This document shows positions 16,435-24,071 of a stretch of 47,837 nt of DNA, in pieces. Numbering within the stretch: the first letter of the stretch is position 1; each line of letters opens with the position of its first letter. The notes below the pieces were generated by a model. That model had not been told where the DNA came from. It saw nothing but the letters and a program-made list of their open reading frames with translations, and did no database searches. The position numbers and the translations under genes were made by a program. The DNA lies in NCBI RefSeq assembly GCF_913054395.1, contig NZ_CAJXIP010000012.1:1-47837 (forward strand), read 5' to 3'. Source of the DNA: an uncultured Roseovarius sp. Lineage in GTDB: Bacteria > Pseudomonadota > Alphaproteobacteria > Rhodobacterales > Rhodobacteraceae.

Positions 16435-16448
16435 AATTGAATTCAATT
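16435..16448. promoter_or_regulatory. Perfect 14-bp palindrome in the receptor/hemP divergent region
   Basis: AATTGAATTCAATT is fully self-complementary and sits between the candidate receptor promoter and hemP. Its position fits an operator for an iron regulator (Fur, Irr or RirA type), but the motif does not exactly match a consensus I can recall. Confidence 0.4.
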
Positions 16449-16495
16449 GAAGGCAAAAAGAAAAATTGGCCTTGAACTCTTCAGCAGATTAATAC

Positions 16496-16512
16496 CTTAT
16501 AAAATTAATAAG
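16496..16512. promoter_or_regulatory. 17-bp near-palindrome upstream of hemP
   Basis: CTTATAAAATTAATAAG is a dyad with only one mismatched pair around a central base. It lies 31 bases before the hemP ATG, over the position expected for the promoter's -10 region, and is a candidate iron-regulator site. Confidence 0.4.
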
Positions 16513-16542
16513 AAATTCAGCTTAACATTGCAAGGCATTGAT

Positions 16543-16719
16543 ATGAATTGGAAAGAATCGAATTTGAAAACGCTTAACGATCAGAATCACCATTCGGTGA
16601 TACCCAGCTATGACGCCGAAACCCTGACCGAAGGCGGGGCGATGGCGCAAATCGTGCTGAACGAGCAGACCTATAACCTGCGCATTACGCGGGCGGGGAA
16701 ACTGATCCTGACCAAGTAA
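16543..16719 (+). CDS. hemP: Hemin uptake protein HemP
   Basis: A 58-residue HemP protein. The family core is clear: YDAETLTEGGAMAQIVLNEQ then TYNLRITRAGKLILTK at the C-terminus. HemP proteins are small, iron-regulated and linked to haem or siderophore uptake; in some bacteria HemP acts as a regulator of haem receptor expression. I chose the ATG at 16543 (AAGG site) rather than the earlier in-frame ATG at 16447, because the upstream 32 codons are lysine-rich and AT-rich leader-like sequence. It diverges from the siderophore receptor. Confidence 0.85.
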   Translation: MNWKESNLKTLNDQNHHSVIPSYDAETLTEGGAMAQIVLNEQTYNLRITRAGKLILTK

Positions 16720-17172
16720 GAAACCGCCGGTCCTGTGGCCGGTGGCCGTTTGGAATTATCGGGGCCGGGCGCCCCGGTTCCTGATGGGGTGATCAAGAGG
16801 CGCGCTTGGCCGTCTTCGATGTTCAGGCACTGAATGAGTTTCTGTCTGGCGGCCAAAGCCTGCTCTGTTTTTTGCGAATTGTGGCGCAACCGGCATCCAA
16901 GCCGGGGGCAGTCTGGCACCTTCCGAAATACAAGACATTTTATCATGGGCACCATTCGATGCCTGCGTTGCGGTCTGAAAAAAACCCATATTTCGCAGGG
17001 CGAAATGACCGTTCCATGTCAGGGGCTGCATCGGGGCGTTGGTGATGGATTGGAGACTGTTCATCCAACGCAGCCAATCTATTCCCTCAGAAAAATCATC
17101 AGATGACCATAATCCTACCATCAACATTCGCTTCAGTAAGGATCGCGAAACAGGATTCAAGACAGGTTAAAA
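16720..17172. other. Gene-free stretch between hemP and the Hint gene
   Basis: No coding region could be supported in either strand. Just after hemP a GC-rich imperfect stem (CCGCCGG with CCGGTGG, 16728-16749 region) followed by TTT may terminate hemP transcription. The remainder contains no repeat or RNA gene that I recognise. Confidence 0.4.
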
Positions 17173-18189
17173 ATGTCAGACTTTCCAACGTCATATCAGA
17201 CTTACGGTGGTGCGTTGCTTGCGGCGCAGCTATTCGGAGATCCGATCAATTTAGCTCTCGCCGATCTGGGGGGCATGAATTCCGGTGCAACTCTGACGGA
17301 AGAAGATACATCCCTGACCGTGGGGGAAACCACGACATTGGGCGGAGTTGAGTACACGGTTCTGGGCTCTGGCACGATCCAACCGACCGCAGTCAGTCTT
17401 TTGGGAATCACCATCGGGTTATCACCGGCTGTAGATGTGGTGCTTCTTGAAGATGCCGGTGGAAATATCATTTTCATGTACCCGGACGGAGAGCCGGATA
17501 CAGATAGCCTTCTGGGCCTTGGCGACGTGGTAATGGTCCTTGATGTCGAGCAGGTCGGTTACAACTTGGGAACGGGTGAAGTTCTTTGTTTCCGGGAAGG
17601 TACGATGATCTCTGTTCCCGAAGGGGAACGTGCCATAGAGGATCTGCGCGTCGGAGACCTTGTTGCCGACATTCACGGCCAGTCCCACGAGGTTCGTTTC
17701 CTGGATTCCTACATTGCCGACCCTGCTGACGACGGTGGCAGAAACCCGAGTGTCACAATCCCTGAAAACGGGTTTGGCGCGGGTGTTCCGCATTCGGATC
17801 TGACCGTGACCGGGCAACATCGTCTCTATGTTCCAAACCCGATGGCCGAAGGGGAAATGTGCCTTGTTCCGGCGAAAGCCTTGATTCAAACGGGGCATGC
17901 GCATGTTTACCACTCGGACAGGGCAACCCGGTTTTTCCACCTTCTGACAAGAGGGCATAACGTTGTTCGCGCCAATGGCATGGGGGCGGAAACCATGTAC
18001 ACCGGAAAGATGGTCTTGGCCGCATATGGATCCGCAGGGTCCCAACGCCTCGCCAAAGCCTTGAATGTTTCCGTTGTCGATCTCATGAAGACAAAATCGG
18101 CCTATACCTTCTGCCGTGTCGGCCCATACGTGCGCGCGACACAGCGGATGGATCAAGCGCAATGGATGCCTTGCGTTAAAACGGCGTAG
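17173..18189 (+). CDS. Stand-alone Hint-domain protein (Hedgehog/intein type)
   Basis: A 338-residue protein. The first about 130 residues look extracellular and beta-rich (TSLTVGETTTLGGVEYTVLG) without a classical signal peptide. A Hint domain starts at Cys139 (CFREGTMISVPEGERAIEDL, then RVGDLVADIHG) and has the conserved histidine in TVTGQHRLYVPN. Hint domains self-cleave in inteins and hedgehog proteins, and free-standing forms of this type are numerous in Rhodobacterales, often with RTX-like or secreted passengers; their role there is unsettled. An AGG site precedes the ATG. There is no obvious operon partner. The downstream half after residue 270 has no motif I recognise. Confidence 0.8.
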   Translation: MSDFPTSYQTYGGALLAAQLFGDPINLALADLGGMNSGATLTEEDTSLTVGETTTLGGVEYTVLGSGTIQPTAVSLLGITIGLSPAVDVVLLEDAGGNIIFMYPDGEPDTDSLLGLGDVVMVLDVEQVGYNLGTGEVLCFREGTMISVPEGERAIEDLRVGDLVADIHGQSHEVRFLDSYIADPADDGGRNPSVTIPENGFGAGVPHSDLTVTGQHRLYVPNPMAEGEMCLVPAKALIQTGHAHVYHSDRATRFFHLLTRGHNVVRANGMGAETMYTGKMVLAAYGSAGSQRLAKALNVSVVDLMKTKSAYTFCRVGPYVRATQRMDQAQWMPCVKTA

Positions 18190-18313
18190 GCATTTGCCGC
18201 GCGCGGCGTGGTGTCAGGTATTGGCGCTGCCTGCATGAGGGGGGGGCGGCTTTGAAGTTGGCTTGCGGCCTTTAACTCGGCGTCTTGCACCATCCCTCGG
18301 GGGAGGTTAGCCA

Positions 18314-18502
18314 ATGCATATGACAGAAACCCGCACCCATGCCAGCCCGCCCTGTCTTGATGTCGCACAACAGTTGCAGACCGTCGAATGTGCGCTCCGC
18401 AACGCCAAGCAGGCCCTGATCCATGACCACATGGACCATTGCCCCGATGCTGATGACAGGCATGATCGTGCTGAGTTGAAGGCCATTTGCCGCTACCTCT
18501 GA
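18314..18502 (+). CDS. Dwarf CsoR/RcnR-family metal regulator lacking helix 1
   Basis: A 62-residue protein matching the C-terminal two-thirds of the CsoR/RcnR/FrmR repressor family: PCLDVAQQLQTVECALRNAK, then QALIHDHMDHCPD and a short ELKAICRYL tail. The conserved cysteine (PCLD) and the HDHMDHC metal-ligand helix are intact. The usual N-terminal helix (about 25 residues, normally reading like RLKRAEGHLR) that contributes most DNA contacts is missing: only about ten residues separate the start from PPCLD. Upstream frames do not contain the lost part, so this is a deletion, not a frameshift. A good GGGAGG site with seven-base spacing suggests the short protein is made. It is eight bases from the exporter gene. 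Confidence 0.72.
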   Translation: MHMTETRTHASPPCLDVAQQLQTVECALRNAKQALIHDHMDHCPDADDRHDRAELKAICRYL

Positions 18503-18510
18503 GGACGCAT

Positions 18511-19830
18511 ATGTTTGATATCCTGTCAGATCGCACCTACCGGCACCTGTTCCTTGCACAGGTTGTGGCGCTTCTGGGAACAGGGTTGGCGACGGTCGCA
18601 CTGGGGCTTCTGGCCTTTGATCTTGCGGGTGACGGAGCGGCGATGGTGCTTGCCACGGTCTTTACCATCAAGATGGTGGCCTATGTGGGAATCGCGCCCA
18701 TTGCCGGGGCTTTCGCTGACAGGGTCAACCGCCGGGCCTTGCTGGTCACGCTGGACCTGGTTCGCGCGGCGGCGGCGCTTTGTCTGCCTTTCGTCACCGA
18801 GGTCTGGCAGGTCTATGTGCTTATCTTCCTGCTGCAATCGGCCTCGGCCGCCTTTACCCCGACCTTTCAGGCGACGCTTCCCGACGTTCTGCCAGACGAG
18901 GCGCGGTATACCCGCGCGCTGTCGCTGTCGCGGCTGGCCTACGATCTGGAGAACGTCATTAGCCCGACCCTCGCGGCGCTTTTTCTGGCGGTGATGAGCT
19001 ATAACCTGTTGTTTCTGGGCACCGTGGTGGGCTTTGCTGCTTCGGCGCTTTTGGTGGTCTCGGTCCTGCTGCCCAGCCCTGCGGCGTCCGAGCCGCGCGG
19101 CATCTATGATCGGACCACGCGTGGCATCCGGATCTATCTGGCGACCCCCCGTCTGCGCGGGCTGTTGGGCCTGAATCTTGCGGTGTCCAGTACGGGGGCG
19201 ATGGTTCTGGTCAATTCGGTCGTTCTGGTGCGCGGGCAATTGGGGCTGGATCAAAGCGCGCTGGCCTGGACCATGTTTGCCTTTGGCGCCGGGTCGATGA
19301 TTGCGGCACTTGTCTTGCCAGGCATATTGGACCGTGTGGCGGATCGTCCCGTGATGCTCTTGGGCGGTTGGGTCTCGGTCGCGGCGCTGGTGTCCCTGGC
19401 ACTTGCCATCATCTCAGGCGGGCTGAGTTGGGGGGCGCTTCTGATCGCCTGGCTTGTTACCGGGCTGGGATATGCGACGGTTCAGACGCCCTCGGGCCGC
19501 TTGCTCAAGCGCTCCGCCCACCCCGAGGACCGCCCCGCACTCTTTGCCGCACAATTCGCGTTGAGCCACGCCTGCTGGCTGCTGAGCTATCCGCTTTCGG
19601 GCTGGCTGATGACCGCTTTCGGCAGCGTTGCCGCCCTTTTGGTGCTCGCGTCGCTGGCGACAGTGGGGATTGTCGTGGCGCTGAGGCTTTGGCCGGCATC
19701 TGACCCGGAGGTCGTGGAACACACGCACGAAAACCTGCCGCTTGACCACCCCCACCTGAAGGGTCATCGCCACCATTCCCATAAGCTGCTCATCGACGAT
19801 GCGCATCCGCGATGGGGATCGCAATTCTGA
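18511..19830 (+). CDS. MFS exporter with His-rich tail, NreB-like (nickel/cobalt efflux)
   Basis: A 439-residue major facilitator superfamily protein with about twelve membrane segments. The C-terminal cytoplasmic tail is rich in histidine (EHTHENLPLDHPHLKGHRHH, then SHKLLIDDAHPRWG), a pattern known from NreB/NrsD-type nickel-resistance exporters. The MFS loop between helices 2 and 3 reads GAFADRVNRRALLV. I chose the ATG at 18511 (GAGGA site) because the longer frame runs back into the regulator gene. Its pairing with a CsoR/RcnR-type regulator supports divalent metal efflux; nickel is the best guess, cobalt is possible. Confidence 0.8.
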   Translation: MFDILSDRTYRHLFLAQVVALLGTGLATVALGLLAFDLAGDGAAMVLATVFTIKMVAYVGIAPIAGAFADRVNRRALLVTLDLVRAAAALCLPFVTEVWQVYVLIFLLQSASAAFTPTFQATLPDVLPDEARYTRALSLSRLAYDLENVISPTLAALFLAVMSYNLLFLGTVVGFAASALLVVSVLLPSPAASEPRGIYDRTTRGIRIYLATPRLRGLLGLNLAVSSTGAMVLVNSVVLVRGQLGLDQSALAWTMFAFGAGSMIAALVLPGILDRVADRPVMLLGGWVSVAALVSLALAIISGGLSWGALLIAWLVTGLGYATVQTPSGRLLKRSAHPEDRPALFAAQFALSHACWLLSYPLSGWLMTAFGSVAALLVLASLATVGIVVALRLWPASDPEVVEHTHENLPLDHPHLKGHRHHSHKLLIDDAHPRWGSQF

Positions 19831-19866
19831 CGGTCAGTTTTGGCAAGGCAGGCCGGGGGTCTGCGC

Positions 19867-21846
19867 CTAAAGGGCAAGGCCGGTTGTCCGACCGTCATGG
19901 ATGGCCGCGGCGGCCAGGCGCGGCGCCAGGGCGTCGCCGATCAGGATCGGGGTCTGTCCCATCTCGCGAAGCCTGTAGGGAAGCTCGTGATCCGCCCGGT
20001 TCCCGGTGGCAAGGACAAGCGAGTCTGCCGCGATCGCGGTTTCTTCGCCGGTCAGAAGCGAAACCACGCGCGCCCCGCTACCGGTCCATTCGGTAATGGC
20101 GCTTTCGGTAACGAAGCGGGCACCGAGCGAGGCGAGCCGCTGTCGTGCGGGAAAGTCCGAAGCGGTGCGCGCGATGTCTTTGCCGATCATCGCGTCGGGG
20201 GTGACGATGGTCACCTCATGCCCCGCTTCCAGCATATGCCAGGCCGTGCCGATGCCGCGCCAGTGACCGCCTTCATCGAGAACGATCGCCGCCTTGCCCA
20301 AGCGGGCGGCGCGGCCCATGACATCTTCCGTCGACCAGACATTGCCCGCGTTCACGCCTGGCATTTCCGGCACCTGTGGCAGGGCCTTCTGAAAACCGGT
20401 GCCAGCGGGCAGGGCTCCGGTGGCCAGCACCACCTGATCCGCGCCGATGGCAGCGATCTCGTCGGCGTCGAGATAGGTGTTGAACCGCAGGTCGACCCCC
20501 AGCTTTTCAAGCTGGCGCCCATACCAGGCGATCAGATCGGTGATCTGCGCGCGCCGCGGCTGGAGCCCGGCCAGGCGGAATTGCCCGCCGAGGTCGGAAC
20601 TGGCTTCGGCGAGAATGACCCGGTGACCACGTTCGGCGGCGCTGCGGGCGGTCTCAAGACCTGCCGGGCCGGCCCCCACCACCAGGACCGTCTTGCGCTC
20701 TGAGGCCGGTGTGAAGCGATCCCCGCCCCAGAGATATTCGTGCCCTGCCGAGGGGTTGATCAGGCAGGAGATGTAATAGTCGCGCCCGCGCCGCCCCCAG
20801 CATTGCTGATTGCAACACAGACAGCCGCGGATATCCTCGATGCGGTCCTCCTGAACCTTTGCCGCCAGGTGTGGGTCTGCGATCTGTCCGCGCACGATCG
20901 ACACAAGATCGGCCCGTCCGGCGCCCAAGATGGTATTGGCATTCTCGGGAGTCCGGATGTTGGCCTCGGCGATCACCCTGGCGGCGAGCCCTGCACCCTT
21001 CAGGCGCTCGGCCAGATCGGCCCCGAGATTTTCAGCGCATTGAAAGCCGGGTATGATTTTCTGAAAGTCGATATAGCTGCCGGCGCCAACGGTCACGTAA
21101 TCCATCAGGCCGTCGGCATCATGGCGCATGATGATCTCGACCATTTCGTCGTGGTTGGGGAAGACGCCGGTGACAGAGTCGTCAGATATTGACAGCCCGA
21201 TGATGAAATCCTCACCGCAGGCAAGGCGCACCCGTTGCAGGACCTCGCGCGAGAACCGGGTGCGGTTTTCAAGGCTGCCGCCCCATTCATCCTCGCGCTG
21301 GTTGGAAAAGGGCGCCCAGAATTGATCGAGCAGGCAGTTATAGGCGGCCCAGACCTCGACACCGTCGAACCCGGCCTTCTGACAGCGGATCGCGGCGTTG
21401 ACGAAGCATTGGATCGTTTCCTCGATTTCTGCGGCGGTCATCGGGTGGCTGCCGTCATTGTCGTGATAGCTCGGCCCGCCAGAGGGCGACCAGTTGGCAT
21501 GCCAGGAATTGTCCCAGTCGCCATGGGCGCCGACATGGTAAAGCTGCTGGATCATCACCGCGCCCTCGGCCTTGCAGGCCTCGGTGATCCGCGCGAAATG
21601 CGGGATCACCTCGTCCGAGCAGGGCCGGAAATTGCCGCGCGTCAGAACTGCGGCGGGATGGACCGGCATGGGTTCCACCGTGATCATTGCCGCCCCGCCA
21701 AGCGCGCGTTCGAGGTAATATCCCAGATGTTGGTCACCGGGCAGGCCGCCGCTGGCCATATTGGTGGTATGGGCGCCGAAAACGATCCTGTTGCGCAGGG
21801 TTTTATGGCGGATGTCCAGCGGTGAAAGTACGTGTTTCAGGGCCAT
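19867..21846 (-). CDS. NADH:flavin oxidoreductase, dienoyl-CoA reductase/TMADH type, paralogue of the upstream gene
   Basis: A 659-residue three-part flavoprotein: an old-yellow-enzyme TIM barrel binding FMN (about residues 1-335), a four-cysteine [4Fe-4S] motif (Cys342, Cys345, Cys349, Cys361; pattern CxxCx3Cx11C) and a C-terminal FAD/NAD(P)-binding half starting at TVLVVGAGPAGLETARSA. This architecture is shared by 2,4-dienoyl-CoA reductase, trimethylamine dehydrogenase and N-methyl-amino-acid demethylases. It is the second gene of a leftward pair with the DgcA/StcD-like gene, 64 bases apart with a strong hairpin between. By context it probably acts on the same methylated amine or amino acid, but the substrate is not readable. 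Confidence 0.8.
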   Translation of the reverse strand: MALKHVLSPLDIRHKTLRNRIVFGAHTTNMASGGLPGDQHLGYYLERALGGAAMITVEPMPVHPAAVLTRGNFRPCSDEVIPHFARITEACKAEGAVMIQQLYHVGAHGDWDNSWHANWSPSGGPSYHDNDGSHPMTAAEIEETIQCFVNAAIRCQKAGFDGVEVWAAYNCLLDQFWAPFSNQREDEWGGSLENRTRFSREVLQRVRLACGEDFIIGLSISDDSVTGVFPNHDEMVEIIMRHDADGLMDYVTVGAGSYIDFQKIIPGFQCAENLGADLAERLKGAGLAARVIAEANIRTPENANTILGAGRADLVSIVRGQIADPHLAAKVQEDRIEDIRGCLCCNQQCWGRRGRDYYISCLINPSAGHEYLWGGDRFTPASERKTVLVVGAGPAGLETARSAAERGHRVILAEASSDLGGQFRLAGLQPRRAQITDLIAWYGRQLEKLGVDLRFNTYLDADEIAAIGADQVVLATGALPAGTGFQKALPQVPEMPGVNAGNVWSTEDVMGRAARLGKAAIVLDEGGHWRGIGTAWHMLEAGHEVTIVTPDAMIGKDIARTASDFPARQRLASLGARFVTESAITEWTGSGARVVSLLTGEETAIAADSLVLATGNRADHELPYRLREMGQTPILIGDALAPRLAAAAIHDGRTTGLAL

Positions 21847-21874
21847 GTCTCTTTTTCCTGTCGCTCAGGGCCTT

Positions 21875-21899
21875 GGGCCGACATCAATCCTGTCGGCCC
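21875..21899 (-). other. Strong intercistronic hairpin between the two flavoprotein genes
   Basis: A perfect 9-bp stem, GGGCCGACA at 21875-21883 and TGTCGGCCC at 21891-21899, with a seven-base loop sits in the 64-base gap. No T-run follows on the minus strand, so it is more likely a stabilising or attenuating element than a full terminator. Confidence 0.5.
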
Positions 21900-21910
21900 T
21901 CAGGCAAACA

Positions 21911-23956
21911 TCAGATGTCCTTCACCAGCCTCAGCGCGTCATAGATCGCCGCGTGGGTGTTGCGCGCACTGACCGCATCGCCAATGCGATAGAGGGCAAA
22001 GGCACCGTCGGGATTGCGTGTGACGTCCTGCGGCTGACCGTCGATCAAGGCGTCGTAATCCACCGCGCCACTGTTCGACGACAGCGGTTTCAGCTCGAAA
22101 TAGAGCTCGTCCATCGGCAGCGTGCCATAGTTCACCACCACCTGATCATAGGTCTTTTCGGTCTTCAGGTCGCTGTAATCCGTGCCGATCACGGCCTTAA
22201 GTTGATTGCCGTCGCGCGTCACGTCCAGCAGGCGGCGGGTGACGGTGAAGGTCACGTCCTTGTCCTGAAGCGCGCGCATGTAAGGCACGAGGTTCATCGC
22301 CATGATATCGGGCGCAAAGGTGCGGTCCGGTGTCATGATCTCGACCGTGCTGCCGGCGTTGGCGGCAATCTCGGCCGCCATGACGCCGGGATGATCGCCG
22401 CTTTCATCATAGATCAGCACGTTCTGCCCCGGCTTCACGTCACCTGCGATGATGTCCCAGGCGGTGACGACCAGATCCTGCTCCTTGCCGGTCTCAAAAA
22501 GTTCCGTGTTGGGCATTCCGCCGGTGGCGATGATAACCACATCGGGGTTCAATGCGGTAACGTCCTCAGCCTCAGCCCATGTGTTGAACCGGAATTCGAC
22601 GTCCCGTGCCGCACATTGTGCCATGCGCCAGTCGATGATGCTGATCATCTCGCGCCGGCGCGGGTTCTGCGCAGTCAGGCGAATCTGGCCACCCGGGTCG
22701 GGCTGTGCTTCCAGAACGGTGACATCATGGCCCCGCTCGGCCGACACGCGTGCGGCCTCGAGCCCCGCAGGACCGGCGCCGACAATGACCACCTTTTTGC
22801 GGGTCGCCGCCGGTTCGATGGTATGCGGCATGGTCAACTCGCGGCCCGTCGCCGCGTTGTGAATGCACAGCGCATCGCCCGCCTGATAGATCCGGTCAAG
22901 GCAATAGGTCGCACCGACACAGGGGCGGATGTCATCCTCGCGCCCTTCCATGATCTTCTTGACGACATGCGGATCGGCCATGTGGGCGCGGGTCATGCCC
23001 ACCATGTCCAGCAGCCCCGCCGCAACGGCATGACGCGCGGTGGCCACATCGGGGATCTTGGCCGCGTGGAAGGTCGGCATGCCAGTGGCCTGCTTCACCC
23101 GTCCGGCAAAATCCAGATGCGGCGCGTTCTTCATGCCCTGGATCGGGATGAGGTCGGTCATCGCCGGGTCGGTGTGAATCCGACCGCGCACCACGTTGAG
23201 GAAATCGACCATGCCCGAGTTTGCGAGGCGTTTCGAAATCTCGATGCCATCCTCTTCGGTAATGCCGCCTGCCTCGGCCTCGTCAGCCGTGTAGCGCAGT
23301 CCGACGATGAATTCGTCGCCGACCCGTTTGCGGATGCCGCCCAGCACATCCATCAGCAGTTGCATCCGGGTGTCGAGCGTCCTGCCCCCATAGGGGCCGT
23401 CGAGATCGTTGGTCAGCGGCGACCAGAACTGATCGAGCAGATGGCCGTAGACCTGCAATTCGATCCCGTCCATGCCGCCCGCCTTCATGCGCTCGGTCGC
23501 GTCGGCGAAATCGGTGATGATGCGTTCGATATCCCAATCCTCGGCCAGCTTGGGAAAGGCGCGATGGGCCGGTTCGCGGTGCTTGGACGACGACACAGAG
23601 GGCAGCCAGTTGCCCTTGTTCCAGTTGGTACGGCGGCCAAGGTGGGTCAGCTGGATCATTACTGCGCAGCCGTGTTCGTGGCAGGCATCCGTGAGCTGTC
23701 TTATCCATGGCACCACCTCGTCCTTGTAGGCGAGGATGTTGTTGAAGACCGGCGGGCTGTCCTTTGACACCGCGGCCGAGCCGGCAGTCATTGCAAGGGC
23801 CACCCCGGCCTTGGCGCGTTCGGCGTGGTAGGCGGCATAGCGTGCCTTGGGCATGCCATCCTCGGGATAGGCGGGTTCATGGCTGGTGGTCATGATCCGG
23901 TTGCGAAGGGTCAGGTGCTTGAGCTGATAGGGCTGAAGGAGGGGATCGTTCGACAT
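21911..23956 (-). CDS. DgcA/StcD-like N-methyl amino acid demethylase (FMN/FAD oxidoreductase)
   Basis: A 681-residue flavoprotein of the same fold as its downstream neighbour, but in sequence closest to DgcA (dimethylglycine demethylation) and StcD (N-methylproline demethylase), as I recall those families: TSHEPAYPEDGMPKARYAAY, SKDSPPVFNNILAYKDE, IQLTHLGRRTNW, DIERIITDFADATERMKAGG and GDAVSARNTHAAIYDALRL. The iron-sulfur segment reads Cys346, Ala349, Cys352 and Cys364 (CVGATYC), so one of the four usual cluster cysteines is alanine. The FAD/NAD half begins at KKVVIVGAGPAGLEAARVSA. A GGAG site precedes the ATG. It diverges from a TetR regulator that probably controls it. Confidence 0.82.
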   Translation of the reverse strand: MSNDPLLQPYQLKHLTLRNRIMTTSHEPAYPEDGMPKARYAAYHAERAKAGVALAMTAGSAAVSKDSPPVFNNILAYKDEVVPWIRQLTDACHEHGCAVMIQLTHLGRRTNWNKGNWLPSVSSSKHREPAHRAFPKLAEDWDIERIITDFADATERMKAGGMDGIELQVYGHLLDQFWSPLTNDLDGPYGGRTLDTRMQLLMDVLGGIRKRVGDEFIVGLRYTADEAEAGGITEEDGIEISKRLANSGMVDFLNVVRGRIHTDPAMTDLIPIQGMKNAPHLDFAGRVKQATGMPTFHAAKIPDVATARHAVAAGLLDMVGMTRAHMADPHVVKKIMEGREDDIRPCVGATYCLDRIYQAGDALCIHNAATGRELTMPHTIEPAATRKKVVIVGAGPAGLEAARVSAERGHDVTVLEAQPDPGGQIRLTAQNPRRREMISIIDWRMAQCAARDVEFRFNTWAEAEDVTALNPDVVIIATGGMPNTELFETGKEQDLVVTAWDIIAGDVKPGQNVLIYDESGDHPGVMAAEIAANAGSTVEIMTPDRTFAPDIMAMNLVPYMRALQDKDVTFTVTRRLLDVTRDGNQLKAVIGTDYSDLKTEKTYDQVVVNYGTLPMDELYFELKPLSSNSGAVDYDALIDGQPQDVTRNPDGAFALYRIGDAVSARNTHAAIYDALRLVKDI

Positions 23957-23993
23957 GGGGAGTCTCCGTTATGCTGACCGGACGATTCCAGAA

Positions 23994-24023
23994 ATGTTCA
24001 TCTATGTCAAGTTTATGTTCATC
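23994..24023. promoter_or_regulatory. Direct-repeat operator candidate between StcD-like and tetR genes
   Basis: ATGTTCATC occurs at 23994-24002 and again at 24015-24023, exactly 21 bases apart, so both copies face the same side of the helix. A TTGACA box for the leftward promoter (minus strand, 24005-24010) lies between them. The arrangement fits a repressor site for the adjacent TetR protein. Confidence 0.5.
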
Positions 24024-24071
24024 GGCGACGATTTCGTTGCCTGCGACTGGGAAGTCGTCTAGGGTCCGCCC

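Noticed and set aside
16720..17172. Leftward and rightward open frames of 80-130 codons between hemP and the Hint gene
   Set aside because: None has a ribosome-binding site, family similarity or plausible composition.
21761..23767. Rightward 668-codon open frame opposite the StcD-like gene
   Set aside because: It has no family resemblance and mirrors a strong gene; high GC and few A/T-rich stops in the complementary frame explain its length.
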